A stretch of 64,000 bases of DNA from Macrostomum hystrix (Eukaryota; Platyhelminthes; Macrostomidae), in assembly GCA_950097015.1 (NCBI GenBank), contig CATNEN010000024.1, positions 4,388,501 to 4,452,500 on the forward strand. Direction: 5' to 3'. The notes under the pieces were generated by a model. The model saw only the letters and a program-made list of their open reading frames with translations. It had not been told where the DNA came from and searched no databases. The translations under genes were made by a program, and so were the position numbers. This document shows positions 50,676-61,564 of the stretch, piece after piece. Every line of letters begins with the position of its first letter. Positions within the stretch are counted from its first letter, which is position 1.

Positions 50676-50937
50676 CTGCCACAAAGAAGCCGAGAATGAA
50701 GGATAGCGGGATGCTCTTGTCCATCTCCTCGCAAAACTTCACCACCAGTTCGAAGTTCTGCCTTGCCTCCGGGCCCATGAAGACCCTATAGGAGATGTTG
50801 AACAGGTAGTAGAGCAGCAGGTAGACGATGAGGTCAGTGTAGACCAGCTTGTACAGGCTGCCCTTCCACAGCAGTAGGATCTTGATGAAGACGCCACCTT
50901 GGCTGCTGGAGATCGTCTCGCTGTAGGAGACCGTCAT
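50676..50937 (-). CDS. BEST: bestrophin first exon 1a
   Basis: Bestrophins are pentameric calcium-activated chloride channels of plasma and organelle membranes. This exon starts at ATG 50937 with MTVSYSETISSSQGG, close to the canonical bestrophin start (the free N-terminus lines the calcium clasp). It continues IKILLLWKGSLYKLVYTDLI, VYLLLYYLFNISYRVFMGP, FELVVKFCEEMDKSIPLSF and ILGFFVAG (neck). Donor GCAG/GTGAGT, phase 1, joins exon 2 as AG-VIGRWW. Predicted order: 1a or 1b, exon 2 (46024-45796), optional 24460-24371, exon 3 (24085-23753), exon 4 (23354-23166), exon 5 (23093-22986), probable C-terminal exon (20522-20184). The gene spans about 31 kb including the Polinton. Confidence 0.93.
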
Positions 50938-52180
50938 AATTGAACTAGCCGCTAGCTAAAGCTGCTCAAAAGCTGAATTGAGACCAGAGCCAGCGGTGCA
51001 CGACTTCGGGAACCCTTTGAGATAAAAAATACTGGGCTCCGAAATACCAACAGAAACGCAGGCGATCGAAGGGCGGAGAGAGGCACGTCGAATGACGAGT
51101 GAGGTCCCCCCGCGCTTTTATTATTTGCCAAAGCTAGCGCGTGCGGCTGCGTGTTAGTGTCTGCGCGAACCGGCGGAGTTGAGGCGGCTTGAAGCACGCA
51201 CGCGCAGGGGGGAGGGAGGTGGCGGGTCAACACCGTCGAGTCGATAGCGCCTCCTCGATTGGTCCGGTCGACGAAGCGAGTTTAGTTGGCCTGGTCAGTC
51301 GGGGTAGGGAGGGATTGGTGAAGCGGCCGGTCCGCCTCCCCCGTGGACTGCACTCTCCCGGCGTCGTGCCTTTTGTCTGCTTGTGCGAGTCTCTCCCTCT
51401 CTCTCTTTCTCTGTCTCTCTTGAGCTGTCTATTATTTCTGCTTGTAAATGTTTTGCCGGCTCTTCTGCCTTGCTTGCTCTCTCGGTTATTCTTAATCTAC
51501 CGGAGCGAGTACGACTCACGGCGCGCAGTCAAATGCCTAACTGAGCAGAGCTTGTCTATCTACCAGTTCTCAGCTGTCAAATGAAGGAACCAGAGACGAC
51601 GGCACTATAACGCACCTTTAGCTGAGAGTTCTGCGCTTAAAAACAGCGACTGTGCGTATAGCGACCCTTGTTTCCTCCTGTTGAGCAGTTTTTTTTCCCG
51701 CAGCCGGTAGGGCGCGGTGAAAGAATAGGGACTGGCTGGTGGGGTTGGGAGGCAGCTAGAGAACCGCCCTGATGCAGCAACCAAGGCTGCTGGCTGAGTC
51801 ATTGGGGACACTTCTCGCACAGTAAGTGACTGCGGGAACCAATCCCAGAGGGTCTTCCCACTCCCTCATCTCCTCCATCTACTCTCCCACCGCTCTCAAA
51901 CTCAATGGCACTGATGGGAGATGTAAAATGAAGAATTACTCACGTGAGCACACTGCATGGCAACTGCTGCGGTTTTTTGTAAAATAAATTCCCGCTGACG
52001 ACAACGCCTTGTTTCCCCTCCTCTCATTTCAAAGCCCAAGCTTTTGTCTCTAACGCAGGAATCTGCGGACTAAAGTTGAGACATTGTGACCTGCCCCATC
52101 CATGGGTGGAAGAAAAACAACATTAGAATTTCTATAGCTGAAAACTCAATTCAAAATTCTAAATGCTTCTAACAAAAACT
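50938..52180. other. GC-rich 5' region of bestrophin; CT-rich tract
   Basis: Probable 5' UTR and promoter of exon 1a (see TATA-like entry). CTCCCTCTCTCTCTTTCTCT at about 51392-51420 is a pyrimidine tract. No other gene recognised. Confidence 0.4.
51116..51126 (-). promoter_or_regulatory. TATA-like element upstream of bestrophin exon 1a
   Basis: Minus strand AAATAATAAAAGCGCG, about 180 bp upstream of the exon 1a ATG in otherwise GC-rich DNA. Transcription would start near 51090. Confidence 0.3.
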
Positions 52181-52490
52181 ATTCAATGTGTGTGCTCCAA
52201 TATCCATGTGTGTGCTCCAATATCCATGTGTGTGCTCCAATATCCACCTGTGTGTGCTCCAATATCCATGTGTGTGCTCCAATATCCATGTGTGTGCTCC
52301 AATATCCACCTGTGTGTGCTCCAATATCCACCTGTGTGTGCTCCAATATCCACCTGTGTGCTCCAATATCCACCTGTGTGCTCCAATATCCACCTGTGTG
52401 TGCTCCAATATCCATGTGTGTGCTCCAATATCCATGTGTGTGCTCCAATATCCACCTGTGTGCTCCAATATCCACCTGTGTGCTCCAATG
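52180..52490. repeat. minisatellite, 18-22-bp unit
   Basis: About 15 copies of TGTGTGCTCCAATATCCA with ACC or TG linkers of alternating length (18, 20 and 22 bp). Confidence 0.93.
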
Positions 52491-53000
52491 GCACACACAC
52501 GCACACACCAGACAGACAGACAGTGAGGTTGATGACTGAGTTTTAGCAACAGTCGCTAGTTACACAGCCATCATCGTATATTGAGCTACAAAAATATTAA
52601 CAGAGATACAGAATGACGAGTTTCAAAGTTACAGCTCTCAAAACCGGTGCATCTTATTATTTTTTTAATGTCTAGCCTCTTTGACTGCCCGGCAAGACAA
52701 CTGACGTACCCTTGGGCATTGTTATTCTTTACATTGAGCACACACACAGGCGCACAGATGGCACAAACGTATGCGTCGGCACACTAAGCTGAGTCTTGTG
52801 TTTGCCTTCTTCCGTTTCCTAAGCTTAGCAGCTAGTAATAAAAATAAATTTCAATTCAATTTCGCTGATGGCAGCAAAATTTTCGAACTAAAACAGTCTG
52901 GCACGGTAAAAAGGCCGTTTGCGCGTAAAAACTGCTGCGAATTTGGTACTCACATGAGCTTTTAGGCATGCCTCAACCAGTTAGTTAATTAAATTGCATA
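52491..53000. other. no feature seen
   Basis: Unique-looking sequence with short ACACACGCACAC and GACAGACAGACAG runs at the left. Confidence 0.4.
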
Positions 53001-53003
53001 CCG

Positions 53004-53066
53004 AGCAGTCTGAGCAGTCTGAGCAGCCTGAGCAGTCTGAGCAGTCTGAGAAGTCTGAGCAGTCTT
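53004..53066. repeat. 9-bp tandem repeat
   Basis: Seven copies of GAGCAGTCT with single-base changes. Confidence 0.85.
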
Positions 53067-53174
53067 TTATCTACTTCACTCCCAAAAATGCAAACGGCTA
53101 TCGTTGTTTACCTACGTCAGGTGGCCTTTGTATTATTGAAGACAAATAAACTTATGCCTGACCGAGAAATTCTC

Positions 53175-54672
53175 AGTATCCGCCCTTCAATCACTGGGAG
53201 AGGAAAGGTGGCGGGGCTGGTGGAATCCGCCCCTCAATCACTGGGAGAGGAAAGGTGGCGGGGCTGGTGGAATCCGCCCCTCAATCACTGGGAGAGGAAA
53301 GGTGGCGGGCTGGTGGAATCCGCCCCTCAATCACTGGGAGAGGAAAGGTGGCGGGCTGGTGGAATCCGCCCCTCAATCACTGGGAGAGGAAAGGTGGCGG
53401 GGCTGGTGGAATCCGCCCCTCAATCACTGGGAGAGGAAAGGTGGCGGGCTGGTGGAATCCGCCCCTCAATCACTGGGAGAGGAAAGGTGGTGGGCTGGTG
53501 GAATCCGCCCCTCAATCACTGGGAGAGGAAAGGTGGCGGGGCTGGTGGAATCCGCCCCTCAATCACTGGGAGAGGAAAGGTGGCGGGCTGGTGGAATCCG
53601 CCCCTCAATCACTGGGAGAGGAAAGGTGGCGGGCTGGTGGAATCCGCCCCTCAAGCACTGGGAGAGGAAAGCTGGCGGGGCTGGTGGAATCCGCCCCTCA
53701 ATCACTGGGAGAGGAAAGCTGGCGGGCTGGTGGAATCCGCCCCTCAATCACTGGGAGAGGAAAGGTGGCGGGCTGGTGGAATCCGCCCCTCAATCACTGG
53801 GAGAGGAAAGGTGGCGGGCTGGTGGAATCCGCCCCTCAATCACTGGGAGAGGAAAGGTGGCGGGGCTGGTGGAATCCGCCCCTCAATCACTGGGAGAGGA
53901 AAGGTGGCGGGGCTGGTGGAATCCGCCCCTCAATCACTGGGAGAGGAAAGGTGGCGGGCTGGTGGAATCCGCCCCTCAATCACTGGGAGAGGAAAGGTGG
54001 CGGGCTGGTGGAATCCGCCCCTCAATCACTGGGAGAGGAAAGGTGGCGGGGCTGGTGGAATCCGCCCCTCAATCACTGGGAGAGGAAAGGTGGCGGGCTG
54101 GTGGAATCCGCCCCTCAATCACTGGGAGAGGAAAGGTGGCGGGCTGGTGGAATCCGCCCCTCAAGCACTGGGAGAGGAAAGCTGGCGGGGCTGGTGGAAT
54201 CCGCCCCTCAATCACTGGGAGAGGAAAGCTGGCGGGGCTGGTGGAATCCGCCCCTCAATCACTGGGAGAGGAAAGGTGGCGGGCTGGTGGAATCCGCCCC
54301 TCAATCACTGGGAGAGGAAAGGTGGCGGGCTGGTGGAATCCGCCCCTCAATCACTGGGAGAGGAAAGGTGGCGGGGCTGGTGGAATCCGCCCCTCAATCA
54401 CTGGGAGAGGAAACGTGGCGGGGCTGGTGGAATCCGCCCCTCAATCACTGGGAGAGGAAAGGTGGCGGGCTGGTGGAATCCGCCCCTCAATCACTGGGAG
54501 AGGAAAGGTGGCGGGCTGGTGGAATCCGCCCCTCAATCACTGGGAGAGGAAAGGTGGCGGGGCTGGTGGAATCCGCCCCTCAATCACTGGGAGAGGAAAG
54601 GTGGCGGGCTGGTGGAATCCGCCCCTCAATCACTGGGAGAGGAAAGGTGGCGGGCTGGTGGAATTCGCCCCA
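53175..54672. repeat. minisatellite, 46/47-bp unit
   Basis: About 32 copies of a unit with CCGCCCCTCAATCACTGGGA, GAGGAAAGGTGGCGGG and CTGGTGGAAT. 46- and 47-bp forms differ by one G (GCGGGCTGG or GCGGGGCTGG), so frame shifts between monomers. A block with CAAGCACTGG and AAAGCTGGCG recurs near 53653 and 54163 (510 bp), a higher-order repeat of 11 monomers. No protein is implied despite open frames of up to 529 codons. Confidence 0.96.
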
Positions 54673-54865
54673 AATGACTTTGAGAGTTAAGGTGACAAGA
54701 TTGTGCGAGGATTGTGAAGCTGTTTGAAAACGCAAAAACAGGTAAAGAAATATTTCACCGAGAATGTACTACTTTTGGGCAGTAGTCTACAGAAAACATA
54801 ATAGAATACATATTTAATACTCTGCGGAACAACGAATGTGAATGTTTATCAGCAATTAAATCAGT

Positions 54866-55640
54866 CTGTAATTTAGTGAGTGTCTGTAATTCAGTGAGTG
54901 TCTGTAATTTAGTGAGTGTCTGTAATTCAGTGAGTGTCTGTAATTCAGTGAGTGTCTGTAATTCAGTGAGTGTCTGTAATTCAGTGAGTGTCTGTAATTC
55001 AGTTAGTGTCTGTAATTTAGTGAGTGTCTGTAATTCAGTTAGTGTCTGTAATTCAGTGAGTGTCTGTAATTCAGTGAGTGTCTGTAATTCAGTGAGTGTC
55101 TGTAATTCAGTGAGTGTCTGTAATTCAGTGAGTGTCTGTAATTCAGTGAGTGTCTGTAATTCAGTGAGTGTCTGTAATTTAGTGAGTGTCTGTAATTCAG
55201 TGAGTGTCTGTAATTCAGTGAGTGTCTGTAATTCAGTGAGTGTCTGTAATTCAGTTAGTGTCTGTAATTCAGTTAGTGTCTGTAATTCAGTGAGTGTCTG
55301 TAATTCAGTTAGTGTCTGTAATTCAGTAAGTGTCTGTAATTCAGTGAGTGTCTGTAATTCAGTTAGTGTCTGTAATTCAGTTAGTGTCTGTAATTCAGTG
55401 AGTGTCTGTAATTCAGTTAGTGTCTGTAATTCAGTTAGTGTCTGTAATTCAGTTAGTGTCTGTAATTCAGTTAGTGTCTGTAATTCAGTGAGTGTCTGTA
55501 ATTCAGTGAGTGTCTGTAATCCAGTGGGTATCTGTTATTTAGTGTCTCTAATCCAGTGGGTATCTGTTATTAGTGTCTCTAATCCAGTGCGTATCTGTTA
55601 TTAGTGTCTCTAATCCAGTGGGTATCTGTTATTTAGTGTC
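54866..55640. repeat. minisatellite, 18-bp unit
   Basis: About 42 copies of TGTCTGTAATTCAGTGAG with GTTAG and TTTAG variants. The right end changes to TGTCTCTAATCCAGTGGG plus TATCTGTTAT copies. Confidence 0.95.
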
Positions 55641-56645
55641 TGTAGAACATTGGATCAATTAAGTTAATCTTAAAAGTGTTTTCCATGGTATAGTGTGAAA
55701 GGTCTGATACTAACTTTTCAGTTTGAATTTTTCGTTTTACATGTTCGTAAATCTATAGGTTAATAACGAAATGGCCGTGTAGATTAAAATGCTCACGTTG
55801 AGCAGCTCTTCTCAGGAAAAACGTTCGCTACAAGCTGTTCAGTAGACTATATTTGGCAGCCATACTTGGGAAAGACCTAACGATGGAGAGTGCCAGAAAA
55901 ACAACTGTCGATTTTCCCCACATTGCGAGGAAGCTGAGAGGAGCTACAGCAGAGACCATTCAAAATAGTCCCGCGTCATTAGGGAGAATCGCGCGCGTGA
56001 GAATCCGCTTGAGTAGAGTGGCGTCCACCTCCCCCCACCCACTTAAGCTGCAGCCCAGGCGGACTCAATATCAGTTGACCTGAGTGGACAACCTGCTGCT
56101 GCTGAGAGAAGATTCCGCCGTGACGGAATACGGTCGTACTCGTTGATAGCAGATTTTTCAATGATAATAAAAATTTCATGCCAGCGCCAAGGTTAGAGGC
56201 GAGGACAATTCGCAGACAATTTTTCGACATGCCAACGTGGCGCTGATTAATTTGAAAGCTATATTTCGATTGTCGGCGCTAGACTCGCCCGACCACCCCA
56301 ACTCCGCTGACAGGAGTGAAGAGGCATCCATTGGTAGGTAATTCATGGATTTTTATTGCCAGCACACTAACAACAGCAATCTATGAACAGGTGCTTTGTC
56401 ATTTTTCAATTAATCAGAAATGTCTCATTCTCGGGTGTATTATAGAGGCAGAGCTGCACTCGGCTGCCAGTGAAATCAGTAGACGTTGCTAATGTAGCTA
56501 CTAATGCGCGCACAGTTGCTCCTAGGTTGAGCCGTGCATAATCCCATGGGCAGCAACCACGCCTTCGTCCCACGGGTGTAGCCACCGGCGACTGTCATTG
56601 GTTGCTAACCAAAAAACACGGTAGAGGTGAGAAGTCGCGCCCAAC
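55641..56645. other. intergenic, nothing recognised
   Basis: Short ORFs on both strands near 55850-56230 show no family features. Confidence 0.4.
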
Positions 56646-56648
56646 AGG

Positions 56649-56656
56649 TATAAAAT
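56649..56656 (+). promoter_or_regulatory. TATA box of secreted-peptide gene
   Basis: CAGGTATAAAATGAGGG lies about 135 bp upstream of the ATG at 56786; transcription would start near 56680. Confidence 0.45.
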
Positions 56657-56785
56657 GAGGGAAGAGTCGAACAGGTAAAAAGCGCCACTGTTTAAGAATC
56701 GCGTCATCACACCGAGTGATACTAAGCAAAATATCAGAGCACACTTTAATCCAGCCTTAGTGAATTTTCTGACACATACCGCATC

Positions 56786-56996
56786 ATGCCTGCTGGAGCT
56801 GCGATCCGGGTCCTATTGCGCTGGCTGTTGTTAGCAGTAACTTCGGCACTCCTTCTGCAATCTATGTGCCAGTGCGAGGTTGGCAAACTACTGCTGTTTT
56901 TTGCTAATTTTTTAATTTGTTGTTGCCTATCAATAATTGTACCTGGTCCCACTAAACCATCGCAGACTCTATCGGACGAGCTGGAGGCTGATAGAG
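56786..56996 (+). CDS. secreted cysteine-rich peptide precursor, signal exon
   Basis: ATG, then a basic-hydrophobic signal peptide (IRVLLRWLLLAVTSALLLQS). It ends at a strong donor, GATAGAG/GTGAGT, leaving one base. Within it, 56879-56965 could be an 87-bp retained or real intron: GAG/GTTGGC ... CCATCGCAG, T-rich and in phase 0. If it is removed the precursor is about 93 aa; if retained, about 122 aa with a second hydrophobic stretch. No RNA data decide this. Confidence 0.6.
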
Positions 56997-57358
56997 GTGA
57001 GTGGAGCATTTAATTGCTAGTCAGTCGGACATAACGGCAAACATTTGGTTGAGCAGGTGTACGAGAGTTACAACGAGACGATTGTCGGATAATTGTGCAA
57101 CTGAATGCAACTTTAAGCTTTGAAGAAAGCCAAGCCTTTAAACTTGATTAACCAAGGGGCACAGAGCTGTTGCTATTTTTAGAAAGGGAACTAGGGAACC
57201 CCTAATTTAAGCATCCCTTAATCGAAGCACGTGACATGCGCTAGCCAATAAAATTAATGCCCAGTTTGATAGCGAATACTTCAGCTAGTATGACAGGGAA
57301 GAGTTCCGTATACGGGCAATTGTTTCAGAAAGTGAACATTTCCCTCCTCCAGCAGCAG

Positions 57359-57516
57359 GTTTAAATGCCCGACTCTGGCAAAGTCTGCTCCTCAGGGAGG
57401 CGGCCCTGTCGCAGCCGCAGAAGCGCGACTCGTTTGGCAAATGCCTGCTGGACTGCTACAAGCGGAAGGAGATCAGCTTCCAGCACTGCAAGCTGCGCTG
57501 CAACTCGGTCTTCTGA
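57359..57516 (+). CDS. secreted cysteine-rich peptide precursor, peptide exon
   Basis: After a pyrimidine tract and CAGCAGCAG acceptor, the frame set by exon 1 reads GLNARLWQSLLLREAALSQP, then a dibasic KR and a 30-residue C-terminal peptide ending in TGA. The peptide begins DSFGKC and has the pattern C-x3-C-x10-C-x3-C, compatible with two disulphides in a helix-loop-helix hairpin. Dibasic cleavage plus a signal peptide suggest a hormone, neuropeptide or secreted effector. The family is not recognised; other frames give longer ORFs without such structure. Confidence 0.65.
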
Positions 57517-58250
57517 CCGTCTGCGAGGCAGTGCTACTGTCATCAGTGCGGCTGGGCGGGACATGCACGCTGACTAATGAGCTGCAAAATGATTCGACTA
57601 CAGACAATGCAAACTACACCATTGAAAATACTGTGACATGAAGCCTTGCGAGGCCTGCAGTCCTCACAGGCTATATAAACGATGAAGCTGGGCTTGCAGT
57701 AAACGGATCTGTACTCTAAACCAAAACAATACCGCACGGAATTCTAATGTACCCATTAGATGTGCTTAGCACATCGGCAGTTCCATTTATGGCCATCCGT
57801 AAGCCTATAATGAGCGTAGCGAAATCGATGCAGATATAAAAATGAGTCAATAGCTAATTGAAAGTATGCATCTCAACAGTTTCTACTATAACGCTTAGAT
57901 CTATTGGCAAAAACAGCGTTAAAAGGTTTTGATGCAGCTCACAAAGCCATTATAGATTAAAAAGTGAATCAGAAGACTGGCAGGAGAAGACTTTCAGCAT
58001 TGCCTGCCGTGGCACCTTAGATGGCGAATGCTTAGTTTGTGGACTGTCGTCTGCATTACATTAAGGTCATTCTCAGTTTGGTTGACAATGACGACAACAT
58101 CGTGGTCAGGGGGGACAGAAAAAGTGCAGTTTTACTCCATAACAGCTAATTTCAACGAGTAAAGGATAGTAGTTTTACAGCGAAAGACTGGACTAGATTA
58201 TAGACTATGGATTAGACTACGAAATCTGCAGGTAGACAAGACATTTGATT
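57517..58250. other. 3' region of peptide gene, nothing recognised
   Basis: No further exon or repeat recognised. Confidence 0.35.
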
Positions 58251-58890
58251 GTAAGACAAGGCAATCTCATTTTGAGACAAGTCCATCAGCTATTAGACAA
58301 GACCGTCAGCTGTTAGACAAGACCGTCAGCTGTTAGACAAGACCATCAGCTGTTAGACAAGACCGTCAGCTGTTAGACCAGACCGTCAGCTATTAGACAA
58401 GACCGTCAGCTGTTAGACAAGACCGTCAGCTGTTAGACCAGACCGTCAGCTGTTAGACAAGACCGTCAGCTGTTAGACAAGACCGTCAGCTATTAGACCA
58501 GACCGTCAGCTATTAGACCAGACCGTCAGCTGTTAGACAAGACCATCAGTTGTTAGACAAGACCGTCAGCTATTAGACAAGACCGTCAGCTGTTAGACAA
58601 GACCGTCAGCTATTAGACAAGACCGTCAGCTGTTAGACAAGACCGTCAGCTGTTAGACAAGACCGTCAGCTGTTAGACAAGACCGTCAGCTGTTAGACAA
58701 GACCGTCAGCTGTTAGACAAGACCGTCAGCTATTAGACAAGACCGTCAGCTGTTAGACAAGTCCGTCAGCTGTTAGACAAGACCGTCAGCTGTTAGACAA
58801 GACCGTCAGCTATGGCTGCTATTAGACAAGACCGTCAGCTGTTAGACAAGACCGTCAGCTGTTAGACAAGACCGTCAGCTGTTAGACAAA
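58251..58890. repeat. minisatellite, 20-bp unit
   Basis: About 31 copies of CAGCTGTTAGACAAGACCGT. TATTAGAC and AGACCAGACC variants occur in mixed order, and one monomer has an ATGGCTGCT insertion near 58812. Confidence 0.95.
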
Positions 58891-58895
58891 ATGAA

Positions 58896-59639
58896 AAGCC
58901 GGAACTAGACCATCAGACAAGATCACTAGACTAGACTATCTCGAGTAGGACAAGATAATTACCTACGGGACAAGATTATCACCTGTAGGACAGGATGATC
59001 ACATAAGACAAGACTTATTACCTGTCGGAACGGATGTAATTTAAAAAACTGTCCAGCAAAAATGACAACCAGTCAATAGAAGCATTAAATACAATTGACT
59101 ATTATTGTGGATCAACGCACAGGTATATAATATATTTTAAGTAAACAATGATTAATTAGAAATCGTCTTAGCTAAACAGACTAAATAAAAAAAGCGATTT
59201 CACAGAGAGTCCATCAGTGTGTCCAGTCAGTTTTTATAAAAAGCACGTAAAAAATCAATCCAGATAAAGCATAATCGACTACTAGAGATTTGAGTAGTAT
59301 GAAATACTGTAAGTTTACGTTTAGGTAAACAGTAAAACAGCGCAGGTTAAATTAGGCATCAATCACAACTTTGTAATTTGATAGTCTAAGTGAGATACGT
59401 GACAATAAAACAACTATAAAGGAAAAACCTGACCAGATGAATTGTTTTGCATGTTAAATAGCACAGAGTTAACAAATCTATAATACCGTCTTGTAAAAAT
59501 CACATGTAAAACTCATCTTCTACATGTCCATTGAGTGACAAAAAATTGCATAACAATCCAAAATTATAACCCTGTGCGATGCGACAAAAAATAATGCTTC
59601 ACTAATTATAAAAACATAATCGAATACACCTGTCTCGAT
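58896..59639. other. AT-rich intergenic, nothing recognised
   Basis: Related degenerate motifs (AGACAAGAT, GGACAAGAT) trail off the array to about 59030; then unique AT-rich DNA. Confidence 0.4.
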
Positions 59640-59885
59640 TGGACCGATTGTGCAGCCGACAGAAAAGATGCAGCAATTGCGCGGCGCATCTGAAGGCTGC
59701 GTACGGCTGTTCAGTCCATGGACTGGGTGGGCACCACATTGACACCTCAAATAGCCCCAGCTGGGTGACTTAAAGAGTTAAGTGTCTTGCTAAGGGATCC
59801 AAATTGTACTAGTAAAGCAGGGAATCGAACCCTCGACCTCCGAGTCGTGCATCAGACGCTGTAACCACTAGGCACAACTCCCGAC
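59640..59885 (-). mobile_element. SINE family B copy, reverse
   Basis: GCGCGGCGCATCTGAAGGCT and GTTCAGTCCATGGACTGGGT in the body; GGGAATCGAACCCTCGACCT (B box reversed), CGCTGTAACCACTAGGC (A box reversed) at the head. Confidence 0.82.
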
Positions 59886-60051
59886 ACTATTACAAATAAT
59901 ATAATTATGAAACTACTACTACTTTGAAGTTGCGTAGACAATCGTAACAAATCATTATCCTCACTAGCAGAGTTTAGTAACTGGCAGGAATTAGGCAGAA
60001 AGCTACAATCTTAAACTAAATTGAATGAAATCTATTGTTCACAACTTGTCC

Positions 60052-60795
60052 TCATTCTTCAAACGGATTCAGACTGGTTTTCTCTTCTACTTCAAACGGA
60101 TTGCCTGACGCTTTTGGCTTCGCTCTGCGGCGTTCAGCTTCCGCCTCCGCCTCCGCCTCGGCTTCGAATGGGTTCGCGGGCCTCGGCGCCGGTCTATTAA
60201 TGGTCGAGGAAGCAGCGGCATTCGCCCGCCTCCGTTCAGCCTCCTGCCTGGAGTGCAGTTCGGCCAGCAGCTCGGCCAGGTTGGTCTCCAGAGCGCGCAA
60301 CTCGTCGGCTCGCCCGGCCTGCCTGGCCAGCTGAATAAAGTCGCGCAGGTTGGCAATCTGCTCCCGCAGCGGATCGGCGTCGGCATTGTCGGCGCCGGTT
60401 CCGTCGGCGTGATCGCCCGTTGTAGCCGCCGTCGTCGCCGGCCGACGACGCGAAGACGAAGCGGATGCGATGAAGGCACCGGGAGGCGGCGGAGGCGGAG
60501 GCGGCGGAGCTGGCGGCGGAGGCGCGGCGCGGGCCCGCCTAGCTTCGGCTTCGCGTCGCTGACGCTCCGCTCGTTGGGCACGCAGCTCTTTCAGCTGCTC
60601 AGGCGTTGGCAGGCAGGCCACAGTCAGGAGGCCTTCGCGGACGAATGTGACAGCGTAGGTGCGAATTGCGCGCTCGACTCGAGCCTCCTTGGCCAGCTGA
60701 TGCTGCCGCTGCTGCTGCTGGCCAGTGGCTTCATCGGGATCCGGAGTGCTGGGCCTAGCGCTGAGGCCAGCAATGCGCAGACTGATTGAATCAAT
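60052..60795 (-). CDS. RBSN: Rabenosyn-5, last exon (Rab-binding and NPF region)
   Basis: 248 codons including TGA, after acceptor TGCAACAG in phase 0. Residues 1-75: IDSISLRIAGL, then VERAIRTYAVTFVREGLLTV and LPTPEQLKELRAQRAERQRR. Next come a polyproline tract (PPPPAPPPPPPPPPG) and an Ala/Thr linker. PLREQIANLRDFIQLARQAG plus RADELRALETNLAELLAELH is the paired-helix Rab-binding module. The tail has three NPF motifs (NPFEAEAEA, NPFEVEE, NPFEE-stop) for EHD/EH-domain binding. Vertebrate Rabenosyn-5 has two such helix modules (Rab4- and Rab5-binding); only one is visible here and the protein ends at the last NPF. Confidence 0.9.
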   Translation of the reverse strand: MDSISLRIAGLSARPSTPDPDEATGQQQQRQHQLAKEARVERAIRTYAVTFVREGLLTVACLPTPEQLKELRAQRAERQRREAEARRARAAPPPPAPPPPPPPPPGAFIASASSSRRRPATTAATTGDHADGTGADNADADPLREQIANLRDFIQLARQAGRADELRALETNLAELLAELHSRQEAERRRANAAASSTINRPAPRPANPFEAEAEAEAEAERRRAKPKASGNPFEVEEKTSLNPFEE

Positions 60796-60892
60796 CTGTT
60801 GCATTAGGACCAAGCGCGAATTCTCAATATCACACTTAATACTCGAATGAACAGAAATAAATAGTACCCCAAGATCTCAATAAAATATTTGC

Positions 60893-61090
60893 TAGGGTTG
60901 TGCGTACTGACACTTCATTTGGCGACAGTAGAACACGCAGCCAGCGAGGAGGAGGCAATACTGCTCATTCTGCTGACTCCTGAGCACGAACGTAGGAAAA
61001 AACGACCCGGCTTTCTCATGGTTAAGCAGTGTACATTCTCACTGTGCCAAGCCTTCTCGCTACTGCTAGTTCCCAAATGAATGCGGCCTA
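60893..61090 (-). mobile_element. SINE family A copy, head truncated, in RBSN intron
   Basis: ACACTTCATTTGGCGACAGT, GCCAGCGAGGAGGAGGCAAT and GACTCCTGAGCACGAACG match the family A body. The tRNA-like head is absent. It ends just before the exon donor at 61097. Confidence 0.7.
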
Positions 61091-61097
61091 GGCTCAC

Positions 61098-61372
61098 CTG
61101 ATCAAGCAGCTGCCTGATCTGCAGCCTCAGCTCGCTAACATGAGCCAGATTGTAGGAATCCTCGCCGCGCTTCAGCGAAGCCGCCATCGGCTCGTACTCG
61201 GCCAGCTGCTCGCTAGCCTTCGTCATGCCAGCCCGCAGCTGCCTGTAGAGTTCGCTGATTGGCGAGACGGCGGCTCGCTGACGCGCCGCGGCTCGGTGGC
61301 GACGAAATTCTAGACAGTCGCGACAGTCGGGACAAACGCGAATTACAAGAGTTTCGCGCGAGGCGCCAGCTC
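61098..61372 (-). CDS. RBSN: Rabenosyn-5, internal exon after FYVE
   Basis: Acceptor CACTTTCAG, donor CAG/GTGAGCC. It supplies the last FYVE cysteines (VCPDCRDCLEF) and then SPISELYRQLRAGMTKASEQ, YEPMAASLKRGEDSYNLAHV and SELRLQIRQLLDQ, the conserved Rabenosyn region (xMAASLxxGExxYxL). Phase continuous with both neighbours. Confidence 0.9.
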
Positions 61373-61433
61373 CTGAAAGTGCAAATTAATCTGTATAAAT
61401 AAACATTCTAAGCTTCTAAAATATCTAACAAGT

Positions 61434-61550
61434 CGCCATGAAAATCCAGAACACGGGCTAAAAATGTCCGCTCTCTCCGATGAAAGAACTTAAAAAAACA
61501 TCGCATCGTCGAGATATTCAACGATTCTCGTCGGGGTGTCTTGTGAAAAA
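61434..61550 (+). repeat. dispersed repeat related to 9960-10075 (reverse)
   Basis: AAGTCGCCATGAAAATCCAG, ACACGGGCT and GCATCGTCGAGATATTCAAC are shared with the reverse complement of 9960-10075. Confidence 0.6.
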
Positions 61551-61564
61551 AAATTGTTAATCAA

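Noticed and set aside
20184-50937. Two separate bestrophin genes split by the Polinton
   Set aside because: Exon 2 (left of 46024) ends phase 0 and exon 3 begins phase 0 with complementary, non-overlapping parts of the protein, so one interrupted gene is simpler.
53088-54727. ORFs of 462-529 codons rich in Gly/Trp/Arg
   Set aside because: A 46/47-bp repeat read through; all three forward frames are open because monomer length shifts the frame. No start context or splice evidence.
54876-55604. 242-aa SVCNSV repeat ORF
   Set aside because: 18-bp minisatellite; perfect six-codon period, no flanking coding sequence.
60253-60789. 178-aa Arg-rich plus-strand ORF
   Set aside because: Exact antisense shadow of the Rabenosyn-5 exon.
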